Positions 30,101 through 39,491 are shown, numbered from the stretch's first letter. The stretch is DNA of 64,000 bases from Duganella sp. 1224 (GCF_013408245.1 NZ_JACBYS010000004.1:1-64000); one strand, 5' to 3'. The notes: generated by a model from the sequence alone, not told the origin. Made by a program: numbers and translations.

Positions 30101-30757
30101 CATGTCGTAGGAATAGCGGTAGCCGCGCGCCTCGTTGGCCTGGCCGTTCTTGATCGCCTCGTCGATGGTCTGGCCGGTGACAAACTGGTTGCCCAGCATG
30201 CGCATTGCCAGGTCGACGCCCTTGCGGATCAGCGGCTCGCCGCCCTTGGCGATCAGCTTGGTCAGCGCCGAGCCCAGGCCGTTTTCGCTATTGGTCGACA
30301 CCAGCTTGCCGGTGATCAGCAGGCCCCAGGTGGCGGCGTTGACGAACAGCGACGGCGATTCTCCCAGGTGCTTGCGCCAGTCACCCTTGCTGATTTTGTC
30401 GGCAATCAGGCGGTCGGCGGTGGCGCTGTCGGGAATACGCAACAGTGCTTCAGCCAGACACATCAATGCCACACCCTCGTCCGACGACAGCGAAAACTCG
30501 TGCATCAGCGCGTCCACGCCGGAGGCGCGGGTGCGCTGCGCGCGCACTTGGCTGACCAGTTTATGGGCCAGTTGCTGCGCCTGCTGGAGGCTGACGTCGT
30601 CGTGCTTGTTGAGCTGGCCGAGCAGCCATTCAACGGCGCTGACTTCGTCTTTGCGATAGGCCGCCGTCACTGCTGCGCGCAGGGAAATCGGGTCGCGCAG
30701 GATCTCGGCCTGCAGGGCGGCGAACGGGGTGAAACCGGAGGAAACTGCTGCTTGCAT
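27107..30757 (-). CDS. putA: Bifunctional proline dehydrogenase / L-glutamate gamma-semialdehyde dehydrogenase
   Basis: PutA oxidises proline to glutamate in two steps. The 1216-residue protein has a helical N-terminal region, the FAD-binding proline dehydrogenase barrel (about 180-480, ending in the NIGLNIDAEEADRLELSLDL region and HETLLAYLVRRLLENGANSSF), then the aldehyde dehydrogenase (about 550-1010) with ETGGQNAMIVDSS and the catalytic Cys in SAGQRCSALRV. A C-terminal domain of about 200 residues follows. No ribbon-helix-helix DNA-binding domain is seen at the N-terminus, so it is not a self-regulating PutA. The divergent Lrp-type gene probably takes that role. Confidence 0.95.
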   Translation of the reverse strand: MQAAVSSGFTPFAALQAEILRDPISLRAAVTAAYRKDEVSAVEWLLGQLNKHDDVSLQQAQQLAHKLVSQVRAQRTRASGVDALMHEFSLSSDEGVALMCLAEALLRIPDSATADRLIADKISKGDWRKHLGESPSLFVNAATWGLLITGKLVSTNSENGLGSALTKLIAKGGEPLIRKGVDLAMRMLGNQFVTGQTIDEAIKNGQANEARGYRYSYDMLGEAALTEADARNYYASYETAIHAIGKASNGRGIRNGPGISVKLSALHPRYSRAQRGRVMDELLPRVRALVLLAKHYNIGLNIDAEEADRLELSLDLMEALAHDPELAGFEGIGFVVQAYQKRCPFVIDYLVDLAKRSGRKFMVRLVKGAYWDAEIKRAQVDGMSGYPVYTRKVYTDVSYLVCAQRLLAAQGLIYPQFATHNAQTLSTIYTWAKRDGITDYEFQCLHGMGESLYDQVVGKDNLDKACRIYAPVGTHETLLAYLVRRLLENGANSSFVNQIVDEAIPIESLLRDPVAAAREQGGLPHPGIPLPLAMFHDRRNSAGLDLANEDVLRELSAALAAPRSWHAAPLIAGGVSAGQPVQNVTNPAQRGDIVGQLVEASAADVEVALTSASNFAMDWQTTEPSVRAAALLQAADLFEANATELMTLAIREAGKSLPNAIAEIREAVDFLRYYAGEVSGATNTLALGPVTCISPWNFPLAIFTGQVAAALAAGNVVLAKPAEQTPLIAHRAVELLHEAGIPRAALQFLPGRGEVVGAALTADSRVKGVIFTGSTEVAQLINRTLAKRATAENADIPLIAETGGQNAMIVDSSALPEQVVQDAMSSAFDSAGQRCSALRVLFLQEDIADKTIKMLKGAMQELKVGSPDRLVTDIGPVIDAEAQQNLLAHINKLKATAVDYYSLDLPADVTSAGTFVPPTVLEIRSLAELTQEVFGPVMHVIRYKRADLPKVVEQINASGFGLTLGVHSRIDETIDYITSRAHVGNIYVNRNIVGAVVGVQPFGGEGKSGTGPKAGGPLYLKRLQRGAITAPVHQRHATPSLDALIGWAKKNGHDRAAGLAEQYSRSTMLGSQTTLPGPTGERNTLALVARGAVACVAGTLDGLLNQLAAVLATGNVALVTGPGTGLLPADLPAAVQDRVQAVSSLDDCDFQIALVEDMLAKSQYGTLAARNGALVGLISTNEEGSIPLWRLLAERALCVNTTAAGGNASLMTLEIA

Positions 30758-30914
30758 GGGTACTCTCAGAAGAAGAAAAAAGGCGCTGGCCTACGTACAA
30801 AAACACGCCCGTCAGCGGGGCTGGCGAGCGTGATCTGAAGTGAACTGCTTGATGATTTGATTGTAGTGGGATTTCTTCTGGATTAATTCTGGTAATGCGG
30901 GGGGCTAGCAATAG

Positions 30915-30942
30915 ATTGTTTTTGGTGAGACAATTTAACCAA
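30915..30942. promoter_or_regulatory. Interlaced inverted repeats in the putA/lrp-type spacer
   Basis: TTGGT (30922-30926) pairs with ACCAA (30938-30942), and ATTGT (30915-30919) with ACAAT (30930-30934). The site is AT-rich and lies between the divergent putA and Lrp-type genes, as expected for an Lrp-family operator. It is not experimentally supported. Confidence 0.4.
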
Positions 30943-30969
30943 ATAATATTTATGTGGGGGTTCCCGGAA

Positions 30970-31425
30970 ATGTTAGACAAGATCAGCAAGAAAATCTTGA
31001 TGGAATTGCAGAGCGACGGCCGTATCTCCAACGTGGAGCTGGCCGCGCGGGTGAATCTGTCGCCCGCCGCCTGTCTGGAACGTGTGCGCAAGCTGCACGA
31101 ATCCGGGTATATCATGGGTTACACCGCGCAACTGAATCCGCAGCTGCTCGACGTGTCCCTGCTGGTCTTTATCGAGGTGGTGCTGGACCGCACCACGCCC
31201 GAGGTGTTCGATGCCTTCAAGCACAGCGTCCAGGTGATTCCGGAAGTGCTGGAATGCCACATGGTCGCCGGCGGCTTCGACTATCTGGTCAAAGCCCGCG
31301 TCAAGGACATGGCCGCCTACCGCGAATTCCTCGGTAAAACCCTGCTCCAGAAAGGCGTCCGTGAAACCCACACCTACGCCGTCATGGAAGAAGTGAAGAA
31401 TACCACCAAGTTGCCCATAAAATAG
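30970..31425 (+). CDS. Lrp/AsnC family transcriptional regulator, probable putA regulator
   Basis: This 151-residue protein has an N-terminal HTH ([41 protein letters not shown]) and a C-terminal RAM ligand-binding domain. The segment [27 protein letters not shown] is typical. It is divergent from putA, an arrangement in which Lrp-type activators such as PutR/BkdR respond to proline or other amino acids. The start MLDKISKKI at 30970 aligns with the family; an upstream ATG at 30952 would add six residues. Confidence 0.88.
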   Translation: MLDKISKKILMELQSDGRISNVELAARVNLSPAACLERVRKLHESGYIMGYTAQLNPQLLDVSLLVFIEVVLDRTTPEVFDAFKHSVQVIPEVLECHMVAGGFDYLVKARVKDMAAYREFLGKTLLQKGVRETHTYAVMEEVKNTTKLPIK

Positions 31426-31483
31426 CATCACAGAAATAAAATTTGGAGCCGCCCAAGGCGCCTGTTGTCATAACGGGGGACAG

Positions 31484-33037
31484 ATGAAGCTTTTGCAGCA
31501 TAAGTTGGTGCAACGTGGATTGTGGATGTTGGGGGCGACGGCAGGGGGTACCTGCCTCGCGTATCTGTTCAACCTGGCGGGCGCCGGCCCGGTGACAGCG
31601 GCCGTGCCAGCCGCGCTGGCGGGCGCCGGCATCGCCTGGTGGGCGGCGCGCCAGAACAGCGACGAGGGCGGCATCCGCCAGTTCGCGCACACGGTCGGCG
31701 ACGAGATCGACGCCATCATGATCGGCGCGGCGGAAACCTCGTATTTCGTCGATTCGGTCAAGAAGAAGATCGAGCTGGACGTCAGCACCGCCGGCGGCAT
31801 CGTGCACAGCTCCAGCCAGAACGCCGACACCACCGAGCGCATCGCCGCCAACGCCGAGCGCGCCGCGAAGATCGCCGCCCAGGTGCGCGGCGAAACGGTG
31901 GCCGGCCGCGCCGAGGCCGATCACGGCCTGCAGCGCATCCGCACCGCGCGCGAAGACGCGCAGACCGCCGCCGCCGTCATGACGGCGCTGCAAAGCAATT
32001 CCCGCAAAATTTACGGCTTTACCGAGGCCATCAGCGAAATCTCCGCCCGCACCAACCTGCTGGCGCTGAACGCCGCCATCGAGGCCGCGCGCGCCGGCGA
32101 ACAGGGCCGCGGCTTTGCGGTCGTCGCCAGCGAGGTGCGCCAGCTGGCGCTGCGCACCAAGGAAGCCACCGACGAGATCAGCGCCATGGTGCGCGAGATC
32201 AACCAGCAGGCGGAAAAGGCCGCCACCGGCATGAACGCGCTGTCGGCCAAGGTCAGCGAGGCGGCCGGCAATGTGGAGACGGTGCACGGGCTGCTGGGCA
32301 ATATCGAGCAGTCGTCGGGCGTGTCGGAGGACGAGATCGGCCAGATCGCGCGGGCCTCGCGCGAGCACGTCGCCACCACCGAGGAAATCGCCCAGGCCAT
32401 CGCCAGCATCCGCGACAGCCTGCTGTCCACCGAGAAGGAGCTGCCGCGCGCGGCCAGCTCGGCCATGGCGCTGGCGGAACGGGCGGAAATCATCACCGGC
32501 GCGCTGGGCGAGTCGGCGATTGCCACCTCGCACGACGCCATCCGCGAGGCGGCGCAGCGGGCGGCGGCGGAGGTGGGCCGCATCTTCGAGCGCGCCATCG
32601 GCAGCGGCCAGATCACGCGCGAGGCGCTGTGGGACCGCCACTACACGCCGATTCCGAATACCGATCCGCCCAAGCACAAGACCAGGTTCGACGATTTCAC
32701 CGACCGCGTGCTGCCGCCGTTGCAGGAAGGCTTGCTGCAAGCGATGCCGCAGCTGGCCTATGCCGGCGCTGTGGATAACAACGGCTATTTCCCCACCCAT
32801 AACAAGAAGTTTTCGCAGCCGTTGACGGGGAACTACGATATCGACATCGTCAACAACCGCACCAAGCGGATTTTCAGCGACCGCACCGGCAAGCGCTGCG
32901 GTTCGAACACCAAGCCGTTTTTGCTACAGACGTACAAGCGCGATACCGGCGAGGTCATGCACGACCTGTCGGCGCCGATTTATGTGGATGGGAAGCATTG
33001 GGGCGGTTTCCGCATCGGTTACCGCTCCAGCCATTAA
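31484..33037 (+). CDS. Methyl-accepting chemotaxis protein with C-terminal sensor domain
   Basis: This 517-residue chemoreceptor has two closely spaced N-terminal membrane helices (about 12-30 and 36-55), hardly any periplasmic loop and no HAMP. A signalling domain with the canonical tip [30 protein letters not shown] follows at about residues 185-215. After the signalling domain, residues about 395-517 form a separate Cache/PAS-like domain ([40 protein letters not shown]). The sensor is therefore at the C-terminus and cytoplasmic. There are no che genes nearby. Confidence 0.88.
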   Translation: MKLLQHKLVQRGLWMLGATAGGTCLAYLFNLAGAGPVTAAVPAALAGAGIAWWAARQNSDEGGIRQFAHTVGDEIDAIMIGAAETSYFVDSVKKKIELDVSTAGGIVHSSSQNADTTERIAANAERAAKIAAQVRGETVAGRAEADHGLQRIRTAREDAQTAAAVMTALQSNSRKIYGFTEAISEISARTNLLALNAAIEAARAGEQGRGFAVVASEVRQLALRTKEATDEISAMVREINQQAEKAATGMNALSAKVSEAAGNVETVHGLLGNIEQSSGVSEDEIGQIARASREHVATTEEIAQAIASIRDSLLSTEKELPRAASSAMALAERAEIITGALGESAIATSHDAIREAAQRAAAEVGRIFERAIGSGQITREALWDRHYTPIPNTDPPKHKTRFDDFTDRVLPPLQEGLLQAMPQLAYAGAVDNNGYFPTHNKKFSQPLTGNYDIDIVNNRTKRIFSDRTGKRCGSNTKPFLLQTYKRDTGEVMHDLSAPIYVDGKHWGGFRIGYRSSH

Positions 33038-33051
33038 AGCCCGCCGCGCGC

Positions 33052-33086
33052 GCCCGTCATTCCGCCCACTGGGCGAAATGACGGGC
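33052..33086. terminator. Strong stem-loop between convergent chemoreceptor and LysR genes
   Basis: GCCCGTCATT pairs with AATGACGGGC, and an inner CGCCC/GGGCG extends the stem. It sits immediately after the chemoreceptor stop and reaches the LysR stop, so it can serve both strands. There is no clear T-tract. Confidence 0.6.
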
Positions 33087-34072
33087 TAGCGGCTGGAGGC
33101 GGGCGCCTGCGTCGGCGGCGGCGATGCGGGAATGTTCACCGCGCGTTGCGTCTGCGTATTCATCTTTTCCAGATGGGTGCGCAGCCACTTGTGCGCCGGG
33201 CTGCGCGCGTCGCGCTCGTGCCACAGCATGTCCAGGTGCACCGCCGGCAGCGGGAACGGCAGTTCCTTGTGCACCAGCGCATCGGTCATGCCGGTGGCGG
33301 CGATCAGGTGGCGCGGCAGCACCGTCACCAGGTCCGAGTTGGCCACCACCCGGCCAGCCGTGAAGAACTGGTTCACTGTCAGCAGAATGCGCCGCTCGCG
33401 CTGCAACTGCGCCAGCGCCTCGTCCACCAGGCCGTGGGCACGGCCGGAGAAGCTCACCAGCAGGTGGTTGGCGGCGCAGTAGTTGTCCAGGTTCAGCTCC
33501 ACCTTGGCCAGCGGATGATCGCGCCGCATCACGCACACATATTTACCCGAATACAAACGTTCGTGACGGATCGGCGAACCGGTTTCATACGACAGTTGCG
33601 CCGCCACGCCCGGGAAAAAGCCCACCGCCAGGTCGATATCGCCGCGCAGCAGCATCGGCCGCGGTTCGCGCGTGGTCAGCGGCACCATGCGCACATTGAT
33701 GCCCGGCGCCTCGCTTTCGATCGAGCGCATCAGCGACGGCAGCCACATGGCGGCGGTGGCGTCGGCCATCGCCATGCGGAAAGTGGCGTGGGCGGCCGAG
33801 ACGTCAAAGGTTTCCGGCGCCACCGCCGCCTCCAGGCTGGCCAGCGCGCTGCGCACGGACGGCCACAGTGCCTCGGCGCGCGGCGTCGGCTTGACGCCGT
33901 AAGCGGTGCGGATCAGTAATTCATCGCCCAGGCTTTCGCGCAGGCGCTTGATGGCGTTGGATACCGCCGGCTGGGTCATGGCCAGATGGCCGGCGGCGCG
34001 TGTCAGATTTTGCTCTGTCATCACCGCGTCGAAAACGCGCAGCAGGTTCAGGTCCAGCGTCAAAAAGCTCAT
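33086..34072 (-). CDS. LysR family transcriptional regulator
   Basis: This 328-residue LysR regulator has the N-terminal winged HTH LNLLRVFDAVMTEQNLTRAAGHLAMTQPAVSNAIKRLRESLGD and an effector domain of the PBP2 type. The sequence resembles the NodD/LinR/NahR-like subgroup (ALWPSVRSALASLEAAV). A Pro/Ala-rich tail (NIPASPPPTQAPASSR) follows. A spacer with repeated ATAACGAT/ATCGTTAT motifs lies upstream (34080-34170) and may be its own operator. The target genes are unknown. Confidence 0.88.
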   Translation of the reverse strand: MSFLTLDLNLLRVFDAVMTEQNLTRAAGHLAMTQPAVSNAIKRLRESLGDELLIRTAYGVKPTPRAEALWPSVRSALASLEAAVAPETFDVSAAHATFRMAMADATAAMWLPSLMRSIESEAPGINVRMVPLTTREPRPMLLRGDIDLAVGFFPGVAAQLSYETGSPIRHERLYSGKYVCVMRRDHPLAKVELNLDNYCAANHLLVSFSGRAHGLVDEALAQLQRERRILLTVNQFFTAGRVVANSDLVTVLPRHLIAATGMTDALVHKELPFPLPAVHLDMLWHERDARSPAHKWLRTHLEKMNTQTQRAVNIPASPPPTQAPASSR

Positions 34073-34215
34073 GGCGGCTCAGGGGATTAGATGTTGGAGA
34101 AATAACGATAGCACAGTCCATTCACCAACCGAATAATTGTTATCGCGAAAGGAAATTGGATCGTTATGTTGCGGCGCACTATAGTTACAGCAGATTCTAA
34201 AGCTACCGTCACACC

Positions 34216-34419
34216 GTGTCCATCATGATTTCCGCAATACAAGATTTTTCGCTGTTCGCCGCCATCAAGCTGGCGCTGCTGATCGCTGTGAGTGGCGGTC
34301 TGGTGGTGCTGTTCAAGCCGCTGCTGCTGGGGTGCGCCCGCGCGGCCGTGCTGGTGGTCAAACCGAAAATGACGCGTGAACAGCGCCTGCAGCGCCGCCA
34401 GCTGGCGACGCGTGCCTGA
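34216..34419 (+). CDS. Small membrane protein of unknown function
   Basis: This 67-residue ORF encodes MSIMISAIQDFSLFAAIKLA followed by one long hydrophobic segment (about 14-47) and a short basic tail (PKMTREQRLQRRQLATRA). I recognise no family. It stands alone between divergent LysR and convergent chalcone-isomerase-like genes. A normal-looking hydrophobic helix and charged tail support coding, but no strong ribosome site is evident. Confidence 0.5.
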   Translation: MSIMISAIQDFSLFAAIKLALLIAVSGGLVVLFKPLLLGCARAAVLVVKPKMTREQRLQRRQLATRA

Positions 34420-34434
34420 TACTGCGTCGCAGCA

Positions 34435-35025
34435 TTATTTTTCGCCGAGCAGCGCCGGCTTGAGTGAACTGTCGGCCGGGTGCTCACCCAGCCAGATGCG
34501 CAGCACGGCGTTGTAGAACGCCACGTCCGGCATCAACTCCCCGATTTTCTTGCCATTCAAATAGCACTGGGTGCCTTCGTTGGGAATCCAGTCCAGCGAC
34601 AGCTGGTCGCCCTTTTTCAGCGTGGGCGTCTGCGCGAACACCTCGCCGAACTTCATGATTTGCGGCAGGATCTTGTTGCGTTCTTCCTTGGCGGTGTTGG
34701 CGTTGAGGCCATCCGTGAAGGCCTTGCCGAAGTCTTCCGAGCTGACTTCGCGCAGCATGGTGATGGCCACGCGGCGCGGGCCGCCGACCGCCAGCACTTC
34801 CGGCACGGTGGATTTCTTTTCCGTCAGGTACAAACCGGCGGCGTAGACCTTGAAGATGACCTTGGTGCGCAGGCCGGCGCCGTTCAGCTTGAGCTGCTGG
34901 CCGGCCAGGGTAATGGTATCGTCGAACTTGACGCCGGCCACGTCGACGGCGGCCAAGGCAAGGGAAGGCATGGCCATCGCCAGCGCGGCGGCCGTCAGGA
35001 TGTGCAAAGTGGTTCTGCGGTTCAT
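34435..35025 (-). CDS. Chalcone isomerase-like periplasmic protein
   Basis: This 196-residue exported protein has a signal peptide (MNRRTTLHILTAAALAMAMPSLALA) and a chalcone isomerase-like domain with LNGAGLRTKVIFKVYAAGLYL and ITMLREVSSEDFGKAFTDGLNAN. Bacterial members lack proof of isomerase activity and may bind fatty-acid-like ligands. No flavonoid genes are nearby, so a plant-type reaction is unlikely. The gene stands alone, with a GGGGTCTGACCCC-family element upstream. Confidence 0.82.
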   Translation of the reverse strand: MNRRTTLHILTAAALAMAMPSLALAAVDVAGVKFDDTITLAGQQLKLNGAGLRTKVIFKVYAAGLYLTEKKSTVPEVLAVGGPRRVAITMLREVSSEDFGKAFTDGLNANTAKEERNKILPQIMKFGEVFAQTPTLKKGDQLSLDWIPNEGTQCYLNGKKIGELMPDVAFYNAVLRIWLGEHPADSSLKPALLGEK

Positions 35026-35073
35026 GAATGTTGTCTCCGAGATGGTATGAGCGGACTATATCATCTCTTGCAC

Positions 35074-35150
35074 CCCCAAACGAAAGGGTCGGACCCGTAC
35101 GGGGTCCGACCCTGGCCGCAGCGGTGTGCGGGTCGCGCGGGTGCCGGCAG
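35074..35150. repeat. Extended GGGGTCTGACCCC-family element, full-length copy A
   Basis: The palindromic core AGGGTCGGACCC..GGGTCCGACCCT (35085-35113) has extended flanks: CCCCCAAACGAAA on one side and GGCCGCAGCGGTGTGCGGGT on the other. The same flanks, inverted, occur at 61794-61865. It lies immediately downstream of the ferredoxin stop. Confidence 0.85.
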
Positions 35151-35153
35151 CGC

Positions 35154-35408
35154 TCAGGCCTTGGCGGCCTGCAACTTCTCAAACTTGACGAACAACTGTT
35201 CCTTGGTCTCCCGGAACTCGGGATTAAACGGAATGCAACTCACCGGGCACACCTGCTGGCACTGCGGCTCGTCGAAATGCCCCACGCACTCGGTGCACTT
35301 GTCCGGATTGATTTCGTAAATTTCCGCGCCCATGTAAATCGCGTCGTTCGGGCATTCGGGCTCGCACACGTCGCAATTGATGCAGTCGTCGGTAATCATT
35401 AAGGCCAT
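35154..35408 (-). CDS. YfhL-type 2[4Fe-4S] ferredoxin
   Basis: This 84-residue ferredoxin has two cysteine clusters, CINCDVCEPECP and CTECVGHFDEPQCQQVCP, the Allochromatium/YfhL-type pattern with a longer second loop. It is an electron carrier. The gene follows coaD at 12-bp spacing, and the coaD-ferredoxin pair is common in betaproteobacteria. Confidence 0.92.
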   Translation of the reverse strand: MALMITDDCINCDVCEPECPNDAIYMGAEIYEINPDKCTECVGHFDEPQCQQVCPVSCIPFNPEFRETKEQLFVKFEKLQAAKA

Positions 35409-35420
35409 GATGTAACTCGC

Positions 35421-35993
<573 letters not shown>

Positions 35994-36029
35994 TTAATTT
36001 GGGGCGGTTTTAGCAGCAAATACAGCCGG

Positions 36030-36677
36030 TTACGGTTTGTATTTTAATAAATGATAGAACACCATCCCGGCTTTGTCAGCGCGGATGATGTCCCAGTTCG
36101 CCATCCACTCCGGCGCCTCGCCCTCGGCGAATTCCAGCGCCAGCCCGGACTCGGCGTACACCAGGCCGCCCTCTTTCAACAGCTTGGCGCACAACGGCAG
36201 GGTTTTTTCCAGAAAGTTTTGCTGGTACGGCGGATCGAGGAAGATCAGGTCGTAGCGCTGGCCGCGCGTGGCGGCCGACTGCGCCACCGACACCGCGTCG
36301 CCGCGCATGATCTGCACATTCTCGGCCTTGAGCTTGGTCTTGATGTCGTCCAGCTGGCGCGTGACTTGCGCGTTGCTGTCGATCATGGTCACCGATTGCG
36401 CGCCCCGGCTGGCCGCCTCGAAGCCCAGCGCGCCGCTGCCGGCAAACAGGTCCAGCACTTGCGCGTCGGCCCAGTAGCCGTCGCGCTGGTGGTTGATCCA
36501 GTTGAAGACGGTTTCACGCACGCGGTCCGGCGTCGGCCGCAGGCCCAAGGCGCTCAGCACCGGCAGCGGCGTGCGCTTCCACTGGCCGCCGATGATGCGT
36601 ACCTGGTTGGCGTGTTGCGGACCGTGGACCGGCACCCGGGCGGGTTTGGCGGACTTGCTGGAAGGCTTCTTTGGCAT
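36030..36677 (-). CDS. rsmD: 16S rRNA (guanine966-N2)-methyltransferase
   Basis: RsmD methylates G966 of 16S rRNA with SAM. The 215-residue protein has the SAM-binding DLFAGSGALGFEAASRGA and the catalytic DPPY motif (FLDPPYQQNF). Its N-terminus is Lys/Pro-rich before VRIIGGQWKRTPL. The rsmD-coaD-ferredoxin order on one strand is the usual neighbourhood. A 108-bp spacer to coaD contains no feature I can name. Confidence 0.95.
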   Translation of the reverse strand: MPKKPSSKSAKPARVPVHGPQHANQVRIIGGQWKRTPLPVLSALGLRPTPDRVRETVFNWINHQRDGYWADAQVLDLFAGSGALGFEAASRGAQSVTMIDSNAQVTRQLDDIKTKLKAENVQIMRGDAVSVAQSAATRGQRYDLIFLDPPYQQNFLEKTLPLCAKLLKEGGLVYAESGLALEFAEGEAPEWMANWDIIRADKAGMVFYHLLKYKP

Positions 36678-36729
36678 GTGACGCTGTTCTAAGTCATTGA
36701 TTCAACAGGCCATCATACCACAGCGCCGC

Positions 36730-37626
36730 CTATCGCTGGTTGGCCGCCAGCGCCCGGAAGTCGTCGATCCAGCCCTGCATGCGGCGCTGCGCGTGCGCCT
36801 TCTGCTGCTGCGTGGTCAGGTTGATCACCGTCAGCACAAATTGCAGATTGGCTTCCTCGTAGCTGTCGAAGAACGGCTTGCGGTCGGAGGTTTCCAGCCG
36901 CTGGAAGCCATCCTTGATCAGGCCCTGGATTACCGTCTGCGTGGCCTCCTTGCCCAGTTTTTCGCTCTGCACCTTGCGCACCGCGGCCAGGATGTTGTTC
37001 TGCCGGCGGATGCGTTCGTCCAGCCAGATTTCATTGTTCAGCGGCCGCGCGTCGGACGCCTTGCGGATCGCCGCCTCCTGCTCGCTGGTGAAATCGCCAA
37101 ACCACAGCTCGAACTGCTCCATCGACTTCTTGAAGCGGAAACGTTGCTGCGCGTCGCGGTCGCCGCGCATATTCTTTTTGCGGAAATCGGCATTGTTGGC
37201 GGCGAACTTGCGCTCCAGCGTGGCGATCTGGTCCGGCTGCAGCGAGCGCGCCAGTTCCGCCAGTTCCGGCGTCGCCTTCAGCAGCAGCGCCTCGGTGCGC
37301 TTCTTGATCTCGTCGAAATCGTTCTGCAAGTCGGCCTGCGTGGGGCCGGCGGCCAGCTGGCGCTGGGCGGTTTGCAGGATCTGCACGTAATCCTGCAACT
37401 GCGTCTTGCGGTGCCACTGGAACAAGCGGTCGATATCGTCCTTGACCCATTCCTTCTGGTCGGACGTCAGGTCGACGTAGCCGTCGATCCACCAGTACAG
37501 CAGCGTGTCGCCATTATTGTAGGCCAGCCGCAGCGAACTGCAGGCGGCCAGCACGGCCATGACGGCAATCAGGAACAGGCCGTGTAGCGTCCGGCGGGCT
37601 GGCAGGGGCATGTTAGACTTTTGCAT
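36730..37626 (-). CDS. DUF6279 family lipoprotein
   Basis: This 298-residue predicted lipoprotein has a basic N-terminus, a hydrophobic stretch and the lipobox LAAC ([19 protein letters not shown]). The rest is mostly helical and charged. The sequence [29 protein letters not shown] is typical of the DUF6279 family, whose function is not known. The start at 37626 gives a normal signal; longer readings are opposite glmU. Its start is only 27 bp from the glmU start on the other strand. Confidence 0.8.
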   Translation of the reverse strand: MQKSNMPLPARRTLHGLFLIAVMAVLAACSSLRLAYNNGDTLLYWWIDGYVDLTSDQKEWVKDDIDRLFQWHRKTQLQDYVQILQTAQRQLAAGPTQADLQNDFDEIKKRTEALLLKATPELAELARSLQPDQIATLERKFAANNADFRKKNMRGDRDAQQRFRFKKSMEQFELWFGDFTSEQEAAIRKASDARPLNNEIWLDERIRRQNNILAAVRKVQSEKLGKEATQTVIQGLIKDGFQRLETSDRKPFFDSYEEANLQFVLTVINLTTQQQKAHAQRRMQGWIDDFRALAANQR

Positions 37627-37653
37627 TTGACACTCTCTCGATTTGGCACCTCT

Positions 37654-39018
37654 ATGAACGTCGTTATCCTCGCCGCCGGCATGGGCAAGCGCATGCAATC
37701 CGCGCTGCCGAAAGTTTTGCATCCCCTGGCGGGCAAGCCGCTGCTGCAGCACGTGCTGGACACCGCGCGCAGCCTGTCCGCCAGCCGATTATGCGTGATT
37801 GTCGGCCACGGCGGCGCAGCCGTTCAGGCCTTGCTGGACAAGCAGCCGACGCCGGTCGCCACCGCGCAACAGGCGCAACAGCTGGGCACCGGCCACGCCG
37901 TCATCCAGGCGTTGCCAGAGCTGGACGACAACGTCCCGACCCTGATCCTGTACGGCGACGTGCCGCTGACCACCGCCGCCTCGCTGCGCGGATTGCTGCA
38001 GGTTGCCGGCAACGACAAGCTCGGCATTTTGACGGTCGAACAAGACGATCCTACCGGTTTGGGCAGAATCGTCCGTGAGAATGGCCACATTGTGCGCATC
38101 GTCGAGCAAAAAGACGCCAACGACAGCGAACGCGCCATCAAGGAAATCAACAGCGGCATCATGGTCGCGCCCACCCGCCTGCTGAAAAAATGGCTGGGCA
38201 ACATCAAGAACAACAACGCCCAGGGCGAGTACTACCTGACCGACATCGTCGCGCTGGCCGTGGCCGATGGCGTGCCGGTGGTGTCGGCGCAGCCGTCGGC
38301 GCAGTGGGAAGTGGCCGGCGTCAACAGCAAGGTCCAGCTGGCCGAGCTGGAGCGCATCCACCAGCGCAACATCGCCAACCAGCTGCTGGAACAAGGCGTA
38401 ACGCTGCTGGACCCCTCGCGCATCGACGTCCGTGGCGAACTGATCTGCGGCCGCGACGTCACCATCGACGTCGGTTGCGTGTTTGAAGGCAAGGTCGAAA
38501 TTGGCGACGGCGTACACATCGCCGCCCACAATGTCATCGTCAACGCCCGCATCCTGGCTGGCGCGCAGATCAAGCCGTTCTGCCACATCGAGGAGGCCGT
38601 GGTCGGCGAGGCCTCGCTTATTGGCCCGTATGCGCGCCTGCGGCCCGGTACCGTGCTGGCCGAGGATGTGCATGTGGGTAACTTCGTCGAAATCAAAAAC
38701 GGCCAGGTGGCCGCGCACAGCAAGGCCAACCACCTGGCCTACATCGGCGACGCCACCATCGGTTCGCGCGTCAACATCGGCGCTGGCGTCATCACCTGCA
38801 ACTACGACGGCGCCAACAAGTTCCGCACCGTGATCGAAGACGACGCCTTCATCGGCAGCGACAGCCAGCTGGTGGCGCCGGTCACTGTCGGCAAAGGCGC
38901 CACGCTGGGCGCCGGCACCACGCTGACCAAGGATGCGCCGGCCGGCAAGCTGACGGTATCGCGTCCGCGCCAGGTCACCATCGAAAACTGGACCCGCCCG
39001 GTCAAGATCAAAAAATAA
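37654..39018 (+). CDS. glmU: Bifunctional N-acetylglucosamine-1-phosphate uridyltransferase / glucosamine-1-phosphate acetyltransferase
   Basis: GlmU makes UDP-GlcNAc for peptidoglycan and LPS. The 454-residue protein has the uridyltransferase N-terminal domain ([29 protein letters not shown]) and a C-terminal left-handed beta-helix acetyltransferase (from about 245, with [26 protein letters not shown] and [20 protein letters not shown]). The start MNVVILAAG at 37654 is the family start. A clear terminator follows, so it is not transcribed with glmS. Confidence 0.97.
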   Translation: MNVVILAAGMGKRMQSALPKVLHPLAGKPLLQHVLDTARSLSASRLCVIVGHGGAAVQALLDKQPTPVATAQQAQQLGTGHAVIQALPELDDNVPTLILYGDVPLTTAASLRGLLQVAGNDKLGILTVEQDDPTGLGRIVRENGHIVRIVEQKDANDSERAIKEINSGIMVAPTRLLKKWLGNIKNNNAQGEYYLTDIVALAVADGVPVVSAQPSAQWEVAGVNSKVQLAELERIHQRNIANQLLEQGVTLLDPSRIDVRGELICGRDVTIDVGCVFEGKVEIGDGVHIAAHNVIVNARILAGAQIKPFCHIEEAVVGEASLIGPYARLRPGTVLAEDVHVGNFVEIKNGQVAAHSKANHLAYIGDATIGSRVNIGAGVITCNYDGANKFRTVIEDDAFIGSDSQLVAPVTVGKGATLGAGTTLTKDAPAGKLTVSRPRQVTIENWTRPVKIKK

Positions 39019-39042
39019 GCGGGCCCAGGCCTGCCTCAGCCA

Positions 39043-39070
39043 ACGGCGCCTGCGGGCGCCGTTTTTATTT
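39043..39070 (+). terminator. Rho-independent terminator of glmU
   Basis: A perfect 8-bp stem (ACGGCGCC/GGCGCCGT, loop TGCG) is followed by TTTTATTT, 24 bp after the glmU stop. The first DnaA-box-like motif begins in the T-tract. Confidence 0.88.
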
Positions 39071-39486
39071 GTGGATAAAGATGTGAGTAAGGCCTGATTA
39101 AGCGCGGGAAAACAGGTGGGCAAGTACACCATTTACTTGCAAGCGAGGTATACAAGGCTTGGCCCTGGCCGAAACACTGCTGACGCGCCCGTTTTCCAGC
39201 TAAATGTGCATAACTTTGTGGGTAAGCACCTGAGCAACTGCTGGATAAGCTGCGGAAAAGTGACGGATAACTTTTTTGCCGCCATTAAGCCTGTGCATAA
39301 AGCTGGGGAAAAGCTAATGAATATCCGTCTGACAAGCCTTGGATAACTGCACGGCTCATCGCGTTGTTCAGATGCCATCGGCAGGTCAGCCGCCACACTG
39401 TGAACAAACTTGTGACTAACCATGTGCATAGTCCATGGAAAAGCCCTGTACAAGCTGTGTGCAGCGGCTGGATAAGCGTGTATAAC
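39070..39486 (+). other. Spacer with a cluster of same-orientation DnaA-box-like motifs
   Basis: No gene is credible in these 417 bp. Exact matches to TGTGNAWAA (complement of the DnaA box TTWTNCACA) occur at 39070, 39205 and 39292. Single-mismatch forms occur at 39082, 39217, 39399, 39411 and 39423. Looser (C/T)TGGATAA or CGGATAAC forms are at 39241, 39262, 39339 and 39468. All are on the plus strand, a clear bias. Confidence 0.7.
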
Positions 39487-39491
39487 TTCGC

